The notes under the pieces: model-generated
Seen by the model: only the letters and a program-made list of their open reading frames with translations
What the model was told of the DNA's origin: nothing
The model's database searches: none
Source of the DNA: Byssochlamys sp. IMV 00236
Lineage: Eukaryota > Ascomycota > Eurotiomycetes > Eurotiales > Thermoascaceae
Assembly: GCA_001931875.2 (NCBI GenBank)
Contig: MSJH02000496.1
Location: 62,001 to 126,000, forward strand
Length of the DNA stretch: 64,000 bases
Direction of reading: 5' to 3'
Shown here: piece by piece, positions 54,633 to 64,000 of the stretch
Layout: every line of letters begins with the position of its first letter
How positions within the stretch are numbered: position 1 is the first letter of the stretch
Translations under genes and position numbers: made by a program

Positions 54633-55079
54633 ATCAAAGCTGGGAGCAATGGGGGGAGAAGTATTAGGAGATACAATCACTCAGAAAGAGGGAAACGTGT
54701 ATGAAGACAGAGGAGAAGATGTGTAAGAGGAGTGGTGTAGGAAGCCCTAAGGTTGGTGGAGGTGGTTAGTGTTCCGAGTCCGCTGCCACTCCGTCTTGGG
54801 AGTGGCACTGGTGGAGATGATATCCTGACCTCTCATAACTCTTGACCTTTCGGCATTGGCAGCGAACATGGTGAAGTCAATCAGGTCACAGCAACCTGGC
54901 TAGATCTAAAATATCTATCTGTGAGGAAAAGTGCCTCTGTGGCCGATCACAGCGATATGATGAGTGTGCAAAAGTGATCTCATGCTTTTTTTATTCAATC
55001 GATAGTCTCAAACCCTTAATGACACTGATAATAACACCATGCAGGACAAAGATTGCTAAAAGTACAAAGAGTCAAGGTA
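54633..55079. other. Spacer with the promoter of the SIM-RING gene
   Basis: About 450 bp between the SIM-RING gene start and the prp19 3' end. No gene or distinctive site was recognised. Confidence 0.5.
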
Positions 55080-56736
55080 TCATGATTTTGATGCCAACAC
55101 TGTAATGATTCCCTCCTCATTAGTTGCCACGATGCTTTGTGCACCTGGTCCCCACGCGACGGCAACTGCAGGGACTGCGCTGCGCAAGGGCTCCGACCAT
55201 TCCTTGGACGATTTAGAGTAGTACTGGACGCTCAACCCATTGGGGCCACCGGCCAGGAGGAACTGGCCTGTATAATCCCAGCTGAGAGAGTTGATTTTGC
55301 CACCGGTTTCCAATACCTTGATCTCCTTCGCATGACGCAGGTCCCAGACGGAGACGGTTGTAGAGCCGTCAGCGGCCGCGGCCAGGAAAGTGCCATTCTC
55401 AGAGAAGAAGAGAGTCTTAACAGGGCCAGACATAGGAAAGCTTGCCGCGGCTGAACCGGACTTAACGTCGAAGATCTTAACCTGTCCATCAGTGCCACCT
55501 GCAGCCAGGAGGTGGCCGTCGGGATGGAACATTGCGGAGATCAGGTCTAACAGAAATCAGTGAACTTGTTTCAGACATATTATGTCGGGAAGAATAGGAA
55601 ACTTACTGGAGTCGCTCCAGACTTGAGTGACAACGTGAGATGTAGCGAGATCATAGATCACATAGCTCTTGTCAACGCCAACAGAGGCAACAATATCGCC
55701 AGTGGGGTGCACAGCCAGCGCAGTAGCTTCGCCTGCATGGAGGTTAAAACTCGCAACCTCGGCTCCGTTCTCGAACACCTTGACAACTCCCTTGGAAGAA
55801 GAGATAACCGCCTTGTCGCCAGCCCAGACAGCATCGGTGACCGCACCATCCGTCTTGAGCGTCTGAACGACCTGTTTCTTGGATAGCGAGTAGACCCCAG
55901 CAACGCCGTCTACACCTCCGACAAGTGCAAGATCACCGGTTGTGTCAAGGGATAGCGACTTCCCTCCAGGATATAGTGCTTTCGAGGTTTCGATAGGTTG
56001 ATATCCCGAGATTGTTTCAACAGTAGCCCAGCCTTCCGGCACCGGGCGCTTACGACGACCCTTGGAAAGTCTGCGAGCAGATTAGCATGATCCTTGAACC
56101 AAGCTAGGAGATGTAATACACACGTTGCCTGTGTACTTTCGATTCTGGCAAGAATTGCCTCAGGAAGTCCAGCGCTGTCCACCTGCATAGCATCGTCACC
56201 ACTTGGGCCACGGACAGCGCCCACAGAGACCTTGGACAGCGCATCGCGAGCCTCATCCCGCTCCTTCGTCAACCGTGCGATCACCCGAACGGCCGCATCG
56301 TGCTGGTATAGAGCCGTGCTGAGCTCTTGCCTCGTCTGAGCCAAAGTCTGCCGCAGTGTGTATGTCTCCAGAGCCAGCGCATCCCATTCCTCCTGGAAAA
56401 CACCGAGCAGCGAAGGGATCGAAGTGAGCGTAGGGGGTCGAGGTCGAACAACGCGCTGGGTCTTCAACTCTACGAGATCGTCACTGCTCAGATCCTCTCC
56501 TGTCACCGGGTCCTTTCCATGCTCCGCAATATACGCTTCGATAAGCCGTTTCTCGAAAACATTGCCTAAGTATCGTGAGAACAAGTCCCGCTCGTTGGAT
56601 TCATCATGGCCACTTACCACTCTTGCGTGATGCGACGGGCACCTGTGGTGCCTCTCCGGAGACTAATAAAGACACATCAGCTTTTGACGATCCAACTGAG
56701 TATAATCACTCATAGCAACTCACTTGCGCACAGCAT
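55080..56736 (-). CDS. prp19: Pre-mRNA splicing factor Prp19 (U-box E3 ligase, WD40)
   Basis: Predicted 476-residue core of the NineTeen complex, required to activate the spliceosome. Exons in transcript order are 56736-56724, 56662-56618, 56565-56124, 56070-55607 and 55546-55080; introns are 61, 52, 53 and 54 nt. The U-box is assembled across three exons: MLCAISGEAPQVPVASRKSG, then NVFEKRLIEAYIAEHGKDPV. A coiled coil follows (about residues 75-140: LALETYTLRQTLAQTRQELS), used for tetramerisation. From about residue 195 there are WD40 repeats, for example AVISSSKGVVKVFENGAEVA, LAAGGTDGQVKIFDVKSGSA and STTVSVWDLRHAKEIKVLE. The last blade ends IVATNEEGIITVLASKS. The 13-nt first exon was placed by the conserved MLCAISGE start. 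It is divergent with the gene at 57217. Confidence 0.95.
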
Positions 56737-57216
56737 GGTGTGTGATGAGGTGGGGTGGTCGATAGTCCTGGCTGGACGCGAAAGCTGCAGCTCTGGACTT
56801 TGATCCTCTCCAGTGCTGCTAGCGAAGACTTTCCGCGCATTTAGCTTTGCCGCGCGACAAGAACCGATCGGAGATCGCTGCAGCCGCCGGGCCTACAGCA
56901 TTATCACTTACGCCGCGATCGACCTCGACTCAAGAACTAATTCTGTCTAGGATCCCACGTCGAGGCATTATTCTTTGCAACGGTGTTATCTTCTCTTATT
57001 TTCTACTATCGCCTCTATTTACAAAACTCGCCATAATTGACGCCGCTACTCTCTGTTAGAGACCAGGCACAGCACATCCTAGCTATGGTTTAGCCATCAG
57101 TGATGATTTGAACCTAACTCTCGTTTAAGGGCCTTCGATAGGCTACTGATTCCCAAGCAATTGCTTGCTTCTATAATCCCTCCGGACGCCCTAACTGCTA
57201 GCTCACAGTCGACAAG
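56737..57216. promoter_or_regulatory. Shared promoter of prp19 and the DUF4604-like gene
   Basis: A 480-bp head-to-head spacer between two start codons. No specific regulatory motif was recognised; a 70-codon frame at 56847 is not convincing. Confidence 0.5.
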
Positions 57217-57764
57217 ATGTCTTTCAAATCCAAGAATCTCAATTATGGTGAGCGACACCTGATATGTATCTTATGGGCTCTGTTTTGACTTTAATGAAAG
57301 AGGCGAAAGAGCCGCCTTTTTTGCAAAGGCTGAAGAGCCAGTATGGTGGCGCAAATTCCGGTCGTCATGAACGAGCCATACCACGCCCTCGCAGACTACA
57401 AAAGGACGACGATGAGGACGCCCCGACGTATGTCGATGGGGAGACCAATGAGGTTATCTCTAAGGAGGAATACGAATCCCTAGTTCAAGGCGATAAAAAT
57501 GACGGATCTCAAGATGAGACTAAGGAGGAGACAGCCTCTGCGCCGGCGGAAGACGAGGTCGATACAGCAAATCCAGAAACTAAAGCACAGCAAAAACAGA
57601 ACATAGCTGAAATTGGAGGCCCTAAAAAGCGAAAACAGGGAAGAGTGGTTGGTGAGGAAGATACTGCAGATAATGCCGAGCGACGGCAAGAGAGCTCCTC
57701 TTCGCGCAAACCAAAGCAGAAAAAAAAGAAGATCAAGCTCTCCTTCGATGAGGGCGAAGATTAA
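57217..57764 (+). CDS. Small charged protein, DUF4604-like
   Basis: Predicted 164-residue protein. Exons are 57217-57247 and 57301-57764, with a 53-nt intron. Exon 1 encodes MSFKSKNLNY and continues EAKEPPFLQRLKSQYGGANS. This N-terminus, with its KEPPFLQRLK motif, matches what I remember of the DUF4604 family (related to human KIAA1143). The middle is acidic (KDDDEDAPTYVDGETNEVIS) and the end strongly basic (KPKQKKKKIKLSFDEGED), a likely nuclear localisation signal. The protein is probably disordered outside the N-terminal motif. No biochemical role is known to me; its neighbour prp19 suggests nothing beyond a shared promoter. Confidence 0.75.
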
Positions 57765-58194
57765 ACATCTTACAATATATGAAATAAGAGATACCTACAT
57801 GATTCAGTACCGCGAGAATGCCCTAGCATGAGTCATTATTAGTTGTTACTCGGAGTAATTCACAGTGCTTAATGTTGGTTAGCTTCACCAGACACGGCCT
57901 AAAACTCAATCATAAAGATTTCAGCGATGAGTAATACGATATACAGTAAGTTAGTGAACTACTACTAGTTTCCTCGTAGTGGTGTGTCATTTTAAACGCA
58001 GAATGTATTGTTGGTGACTGAGCTCTAGATTTCCTCTGCCCAATTCTTTGATTTTCCGAGCATATAATTTTTTCTCCACCAGGCTCCGTCCAGTGACGAA
58101 ATAATCCCGACCTCAAAGTCTTAACTGTCACCACGCAGAGCCCTGGGACGACAGTTTAGATTTCAGACGTTTGAGGCGGGATAGATTGCTCAAG
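57765..58194. other. Spacer with the efl1 promoter
   Basis: About 430 bp, A/T-rich on the left. No gene or clear regulatory motif was recognised. Confidence 0.5.
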
Positions 58195-61100
58195 ATGCCC
58201 GTCGTCAACGTCGACGATCTGGTGCGCCTGCAGCGCAAACCAGAGGATATTCGCAATGTGAGTGCCCCTCTGAACCCCGCCACGAAGTTCTAGTCCGGCC
58301 TTTGGGGATATGGCCCGATACTAACGCTTCAAGTAGATCTGTATTTTAGCCCATGTTGTAAGTACTCCCAGGGATTACTTTTGACTCGTGGCATGCATTC
58401 TGATCATTGTCTGTTCAGGATCACGGCAAAACGTCCTTGACAGACAGTCTTATCGCCACAAATGGCATCATTTCACCAAAACTGGCGGGCAAGATCCGTT
58501 ACCTGGATTCCCGACCAGATGAGCAGCTCAGAGGAATTACTATGGAGTCATCAGCTATCTCACTCTTTTTCTCCATGTTGAGGCGCCCTGCTCCGGACGC
58601 TGCGCCAGTGCCGAAGGAGTATCTGATCAACTTGATCGACTCTCCGGGACATATTGACTTCAGCAGTGAGGTATCAACTGCTTCGCGGCTGTGCGACGGT
58701 GCAGTTGTTCTTGTGGACGCTGTCGAAGGTGTCTGCAGTCAGACAGTAACTGTCCTACGACAAACATGGGTCGAGCAGCTCAAGCCGTTGCTTGTGATTA
58801 ATAAGATGGATCGATTAATCACAGAATTGAAAATGAGTCCTACCGAGGCATACTCTCACTTGAACAAACTTGTGGAACAGGTGAATGCTGTTATTGGAAG
58901 TTTCTACCAGGGAGAGAGAATGGAAGAGGATCTTCTCTGGAGAGAACGAATGGAAGAGCGTCTGAACGCTGCAGCTAGCAAGGAGAAAGACCATTCTAAG
59001 AAGCAGGCGCTGGAGACAACTGCTGAGGCTACTGCTGAGGCTACTGCTGAGGCCACTGTTGAGATTGCCGAGTTTGAGGAACGAGGCGATGAGGACCTCT
59101 ATTTTGCCCCGGAAAAGAACAATGTTATTTTCTGCAGTGCCTTGGACGGATGGGCGTTTACCATCCGTCAGTTTGCAGCGATATACGAGCGAAAACTCGG
59201 TATTAAGCGTTCTGTTTTGGAGAAAGTTCTCTGGGGCGATTTCTACTTGGATCCCAAGACCAAGCGAGTACTTGGCTCCAAGCACCTAAAGGGGAGAGCA
59301 CTAAAGCCCATGTTCGTCCAGTTGGTTCTGGATAGTATCTGGGCCGCCTATGAAGCCACGACTGGAGGTGGGAAGGGCAAGGGGTAAGCAACCTGATGCA
59401 GACAGAATTTTAGACATATGGCATGAACTGACGGGCATGCAGTGACCCAGCGCTACTAGAGAAGATCACAAAGTCTCTGAATATTACGATACCCCCTCAC
59501 ATTTTGCGCTCCCGGGATCCCAAGAATATCATGACAACATTATTCTCACAATGGCTACCTCTTTCAACAGCTCTCCTCGTCACAGTCATCGAATATCTTC
59601 CTAACCCTATTACCGCCCAAGCTTCCCGGTTGCCCGAGATGATCGAAGATTCACCAGGCGCCAACTTTATAGATCCAAAGGTGCGAGAAGCTATGATCAA
59701 CTTCAAGACTGGACCCGAGGACCCGATAGTGGCCTACGTGAGCAAGATGGTTGCCATCCCGGAGAGTGAACTTCCATCCAACACGAAACGCACTGGTGGC
59801 ACTATGACTGCAGACGAGGCGCGAGAACTTGCACGCAAGAAGAGGGAAGAGATCGCTCGGCTTCAGGCCGAAGCGAATGGAGAGCAGGGAGACTCTTATT
59901 CCCAAATTACATCATCTCTCGCCGCTGCAAGCCTGGATTCGGAGCCTGCCAATGGCACTGAGGAGAAGCAAGAGCGGGAGCACTTGATTGGATTCGCACG
60001 GCTTTACTCTGGGACCCTTTCTCTCGGAGATTCGATCTATGTTCTTCCACCAAAATTCTCTCCAGCTAATCCACATGCCAGTCCGGAACCGAAGAAGGTC
60101 ACTATCACAGGTCTCTACCTTCTGATGGGAAGGAGCTTGGAACCTCTGAAGTCGGTGCCCGCAGGTGTTGTCTTCGGAATCGCGGGCCTCGCAGGGCATG
60201 TTCTCAAGACTGGTACTCTCTGCAGCCAACTGGAAGGCAGCGTCAACCTGGCTGGTGTGTCCATAACAAGTCCGCCGATTGTGCGGGTTGCTCTGGAGCC
60301 CACGAACCCAGGCGATCTGAACAAAATGATTACCGGACTGCGTCTTCTGGAGCAAAGTGACCCTTGCGCCCAATATGAAGTCCTTCCCAGTGGTGAGCAT
60401 GTCATCTTGACAGCGGGAGAATTGCATCTTGAGCGCTGTCTGAAGGATCTGCGCGAGAGATTCGCCAGATGTGACATCCAAGCGGGCGAGGCTATAGTTC
60501 CTTACCGTGAAAGTATCGTCAAAGCACCAGAAATGGCAGCTCCAAAGAACCCAGAGCTTGGCAGGGGTGGTGTTATAGCAGTGTCTCCATCGAAACAGCT
60601 GACAGTTCGCTTGCGTGTCGTCCCGCTGCCTGCAGAGGTCACTGAGTTCCTAAGCAAACATGTTGGAACGATCAGGCGCATACAGTCTGATAAGCGAGCC
60701 AAGGCTGGCGTAAAAACGGAACGCGAAGAGTCTAACGAAGCCGCCGAAAACCAGGCTGAAGCGGATAACGATGAAACTCGGGAGCGGAACACTTTATCCC
60801 TTGAGGAGTTCAGGAAGGAGCTGCAAAAGCTCTTCAGCGAAGTCAAAGATGACAAGGAACTGTGGCAAAACGTTGTCGACAAAATAACGGCATTCGGCCC
60901 TCGACGAGTAGGACCCAATATCCTCGTCGATGCCACCGCGGCCAACACATCAGAGAAATTGTAAGTTTCTCCCTCGTCACTAACATAGACTCACCGAAGA
61001 ACATGCATTCTAACATCACTATAGCCTCCTCGAGGACCAAAGAGAACAATCCAACGGGCACAGCCATTCAGAAGACGCGGCCTTGGAACACCAAGCCTTC

Positions 61101-61868
61101 AGTGTCAGAGACTTTTCAGACAAGATCTCCTACGCATTCCAACTGGCAACGGGTCAAGGCCCTCTCTGCCACGAACCTGTGCAAGGAATCGCTGTTTTCC
61201 TCGAAGATGTATCGGTGAACGCCAACGGTGAGGAACTCGACGTCGGCCGTTTAACAGGCGAAGCCATCAAAGCAGTTCGAGACTTGATTTGGCAAGGATT
61301 CCTAGACTGGAGTCCACGCATTCTTCTAGCCATGTATAGTTGCGAGATTCAAGCATCAAGTACGTTTCTCCCCCCCCCTTTCTCTTCCCCACTTTTCACC
61401 CCCTAAACATATATATATATACATATACATATCCAGCGAAATGAGAATCAAATCAACCCACTAACCCATCCTACCCTCCAAACAGCCGAAGTCCTAGGCC
61501 GCGTCTACGCCGTGATCACACGACGCCGCGGCCGCATTCTATCCGAAGTCATGAAAGAAGGAACACCATTCTTCACTATCCTGGCCCTCCTCCCCGTCGC
61601 CGAATCATTCGGATTCGCCGAAGAGATCCGCAAGCGTACATCTGGCGCAGCCTCTCCACAACTCATCTTCGCAGGCTTCGAAGCTCTCGATGAAGATCCC
61701 TTCTGGGTTCCTGCTACGGAAGAGGAGCTCGAGGATCTCGGTGAGTTGGCAGATCGTGAAAATGTCGCGAAGAGGTATATGGATGCGGTGCGTAGTCGGA
61801 AGGGTCTGGTTGTTACGGGTAGGAAGTTGGTGAAGGATGCGGAGAAGCAGAAGACGTTGAAAAAATAG
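58195..61868 (+). CDS. efl1: Ribosome assembly GTPase Efl1 (Ria1)
   Basis: Predicted 1094-residue EF-2-like GTPase that, with Sdo1/SBDS, evicts Tif6 from late pre-60S subunits in the cytoplasm. Exons are 58195-58257, 58337-58357, 58419-59383, 59443-60960, 61025-61359 and 61486-61868; introns are 79, 61, 59, 64 and 126 nt. G1 AHVDHGKTSL spans the second intron. Other motifs are switch [13 protein letters not shown]3 [14 protein letters not shown] and G4 VINKMDRL. Domains II-V follow: [58 protein letters not shown] and [20 protein letters not shown]. Compared with EF-2, the insertion at about residues 200-240 carries a TAEA repeat and a second acidic insertion lies in domain IV; such insertions are usual for Efl1. 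No diphthamide-type His loop was seen in the C-terminal part. Confidence 0.95.
59029..59058. repeat. TAEA codon repeat within efl1
   Basis: Tandem ACTGCTGAGGCT-like units (three near-identical 12-bp copies) encode a short Thr-Ala-Glu-Ala repeat in the insertion of the G domain. Confidence 0.75.
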
Positions 61869-63055
61869 AAAGAGTTGTGTATTGTATCTTTATAAAAGAA
61901 AGAAAGTCTTTATAGGTTTTATATATATATATATATATCTCTCTCTGTCATTCATTTGGATATGTTTGGAAGACTGGTGTAAGTGAAACTATCCACAAGT
62001 GATTTTATTTAAGAGCTACCAATGAACTCCCTCGACTCTTACATGAAAGGACTAGAGTGAGGATATGGTACTGATGTTTATTCGACAGAAGTGGAGCCCC
62101 AAGCGCATCCGGGAGTGCTTTTGTACCATGACTGAATCTTGCATATCCAGCACGGAAAGTTATATTGCATGTCTCTCTGTACAGTCTACACCGCACACAC
62201 ATGGGGTGAGTGACGATTATAGTTTTAATAATGTTGAGTGTACCCTCTTTTCCCTACTTGGTCTTATCCATGGAAATAGGAACAGGCCAGAGGACAAGAG
62301 GGCCGTGGAGGATGAGAAGCCCCCACGGAGACAATTTTCTTCCTCCCGTGACAAACACAGTCCGGCCATTGAAAGGCAAGACCATGTATACTTGAGAGGG
62401 TGGGTTGGGAATGAGTGGTGGATACTGCAGGAGCTAATGTGATATGATATTGGATATTGGAAAAGTGGGTATCATTGATTCTTAGATCTCGAATCGCAAT
62501 GGATCTATGGGATCTGGTAAAATTGGTTGGTCATGTCATATTCCTGACTTGTACGCTGGAAGGCGTAATCAGGCGATGGCGACTCTGTAGCTGGACGAAC
62601 GTCCTAGTGTTCCTGCTGGTAGACTCATAACTTGGGGTAGGGTCTCGTACAGAGTACGTGGACACCGTAAGCTACTCGATAACAGATGTACCTCTCATAC
62701 TCGAGGGTTGGCGTTCCATCCGAAGATGAGATCGTAAATGTCGCCCAAGCAGACGACATCGAAAGCACTTATGTGCTGCCACTGAGGAACTAGTAGTGTT
62801 CCGAAGAGTTTTGTCTGCGCATAATCCTGACGTGCAGAGAAACGGAAATCGCCGATCCGGTGGACGAGGTCATCCTTGGAACGGGAAAAGCGGGAAGGTA
62901 AGTTGGGTTATCTCTTTAGAGACACCCAAGACAGGAATTCCGCATGTTGAATCCTGGGAGGAAGCAACGCGAGAGCAACGGAAAATAATAGATGATCCGT
63001 GCTTATGTTCTCATGACGAAGTGTGGTTGGTGATTCTTTGATGTCGCTGGTGACT
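61869..63055. other. Convergent spacer of 1.2 kb, no gene seen
   Basis: Between the 3' ends of efl1 and csl4. It includes an AT dinucleotide run (61921-61938) followed by CT repeats. A 125-codon frame at 62065-62442 shows no recognisable feature. Confidence 0.45.
61921..61938. repeat. AT dinucleotide microsatellite
   Basis: Nine AT units in the efl1 3' flank, directly followed by a short CT run. Confidence 0.85.
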
Positions 63056-63850
63056 TTAAAAGGGTCTTGCAACTTTCCGCGGCTCACCCACTCCAGTAAT
63101 AGGGTCTCTCATCTCCCTCCAACTGACGGGGAACATCATATTTCCAGCCTCGCTGCGCGCCATAACGATCCCAAGATCATTTCGAGCAGTTGTAAGATAA
63201 TAGAAGCTCTGGTCACCCAGAGAGATGACTTTTCCACGCACAATGTCACCAACACGGAACATCTCCTCCATCACGACGCGGTCTTTCTCGACGGCACGGA
63301 CGTCTTCCTTGCGAATCAGAGCTTGGAACCGTAATTCATCCGAGTTATTTTGATTCTCCAGGTTGGCAGGCGAGGCTAGTATAGAGGCAATATTGTCATT
63401 ATCCGAAGCAGTTGCGGAAGGATGCGCATTCTCGGCGGTGGCCGTGTCGTCGAGAACGACGAGGATAGAGACGGTTGCTTGGCGCTTCTGGACTCGAGTG
63501 ACGCGAGCCAGCACGATTGAGTCCACCGCAGGTAGCGTATTGTACCTCAATTTCCCTTTCGAGGGAGCGCCCGTCGCGGGTGAAGACGTAGATGCGCCCG
63601 GTTTGACGCCGAAACCGCTCACGCCGTTGACCTGGCTTCCTGTAGGGAGCGCGCTTCCGGTATAATTCCGCGACACAGTGATCAAGGATTTCGCCTTAGT
63701 TTTATCATTGGCGGGATCTACCACCACAGGTCCTGCAATCGAGGCGCATATGAAAGCGTCTTGGATGTGCGTGCCTGGACCGGCTGCATAGGTGGATGTT
63801 GGTCCAAGCCGTTGGCCTGGAACCGCGAGAGACGGCAAAGCAGCAGACAT
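63056..63850 (-). CDS. csl4: Exosome cap subunit Csl4
   Basis: Predicted 264-residue cap protein of the RNA exosome, which helps thread RNA to the 3'-5' nucleases. I start at 63850 (MSAALPSLAVPGQRLGPTST), since the typical PGQRLG motif lies 10 residues in; the frame extends to 63916 through a hydrophobic stretch unlike the family. The N-terminal domain includes YAAGPGTHIQDAFICASIAG. The central S1-like RNA-binding region holds LPAVDSIVLARVTRVQKRQA and VSILVVLDD, interrupted by an Ala/Ser/Asn-rich insertion of about 35 residues. It then runs FQALIRKEDVRAVEKDRVVM and FRVGDIVRGKVISLGDQSFY. The C-terminal zinc-ribbon-like part reads YYLTTARNDLGIVMARSEAG then MMFPVSWREMRDPITG. Classic paired cysteines are not evident here, as in several fungal Csl4 proteins. 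Confidence 0.93.
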   Translation of the reverse strand: MSAALPSLAVPGQRLGPTSTYAAGPGTHIQDAFICASIAGPVVVDPANDKTKAKSLITVSRNYTGSALPTGSQVNGVSGFGVKPGASTSSPATGAPSKGKLRYNTLPAVDSIVLARVTRVQKRQATVSILVVLDDTATAENAHPSATASDNDNIASILASPANLENQNNSDELRFQALIRKEDVRAVEKDRVVMEEMFRVGDIVRGKVISLGDQSFYYLTTARNDLGIVMARSEAGNMMFPVSWREMRDPITGVGEPRKVARPF

Positions 63851-64000
63851 TGTGCTGGAGACACTGACACTCAGTATTATGACAAGCCCCAAGGAGAGGC
63901 CTTTGACGAGCCTCACACGTTCGGGATCTTGGGCAGACTTGCGAGAGAAGAAAAGAAAAGTCCCGGCGGAGTGGGGAGTGAAAGTATTCTTAGCGAGGGA
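63851..64000. promoter_or_regulatory. Upstream region of csl4 at the window edge
   Basis: These 150 bp hold the start of the csl4 promoter and leader. The window ends before any further gene. Confidence 0.4.

Overview
The window looks like a chromosome arm segment from a filamentous ascomycete, most likely Eurotiales (Aspergillus/Penicillium type). The evidence is eukaryotic gene structure with many short GT-AG introns (about 42-144 nt), single-copy ascomycete housekeeping genes that can be assembled exon by exon, and fungal-only families (Mdm10 of the ERMES complex, Fzo1, Mhr1/mL67, Dpb11, a fungal F-box protein, a HOL1-like MFS transporter). Genus and species are inferred from remembered family resemblance, not tested. 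I see no rRNA, tRNA, CRISPR, intact transposon or biosynthetic gene cluster.

Layout. 0-12.7 kb: Vps38/UVRAG-like protein, mitochondrial ribosomal protein mL67 (Mhr1), a PP2C phosphatase, ESCRT-III subunit Vps2 and mitofusin Fzo1. 12.7-19.2 kb: a gene-poor accessory stretch with a tandemly duplicated small gene of unknown function (one copy frameshifted) and an F-box gene. 19.3-32.7 kb: Dpb11 (four BRCT domains), Pif1 helicase, Edc3, the U-box cyclophilin Cyp8 and an unusual protein kinase. 33.4-42.6 kb: a coiled-coil protein, an MFS transporter and long stretches with no clear gene. 42.6-64 kb: a disordered fungal protein, triose-phosphate isomerase, Mdm10, Mrt4, U1-70K, mitochondrial mL43, a SIM-rich RING protein, Prp19, a small basic protein, the ribosome-assembly GTPase Efl1 and exosome subunit Csl4.

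The core genes are tightly packed, often as divergent pairs sharing a 300-500 bp promoter: vps38/mL67, vps2/fzo1, dpb11/pif1, mdm10/mrt4, U1-70K/mL43 and prp19/small basic protein. Functional themes are mitochondrial form and translation (fzo1, mdm10, mL67, mL43, probably a Pif1 isoform), membrane traffic (vps38, vps2), RNA biology (edc3, cyp8, U1-70K, prp19, csl4), ribosome maturation (mrt4, efl1) and genome maintenance (dpb11, pif1, the SIM-RING protein).

The best candidates for something undescribed are the 13.6-16.8 kb tandem duplication, the divergent kinase, the SIM/RING protein, stop-free multiple-of-three introns placed inside catalytic cores, and the Pif1 start region. No obviously new multi-gene system was found. 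Splice sites were assigned by eye from GT/AG signals, reading phase and family conservation; each assembled coding sequence is a multiple of three.
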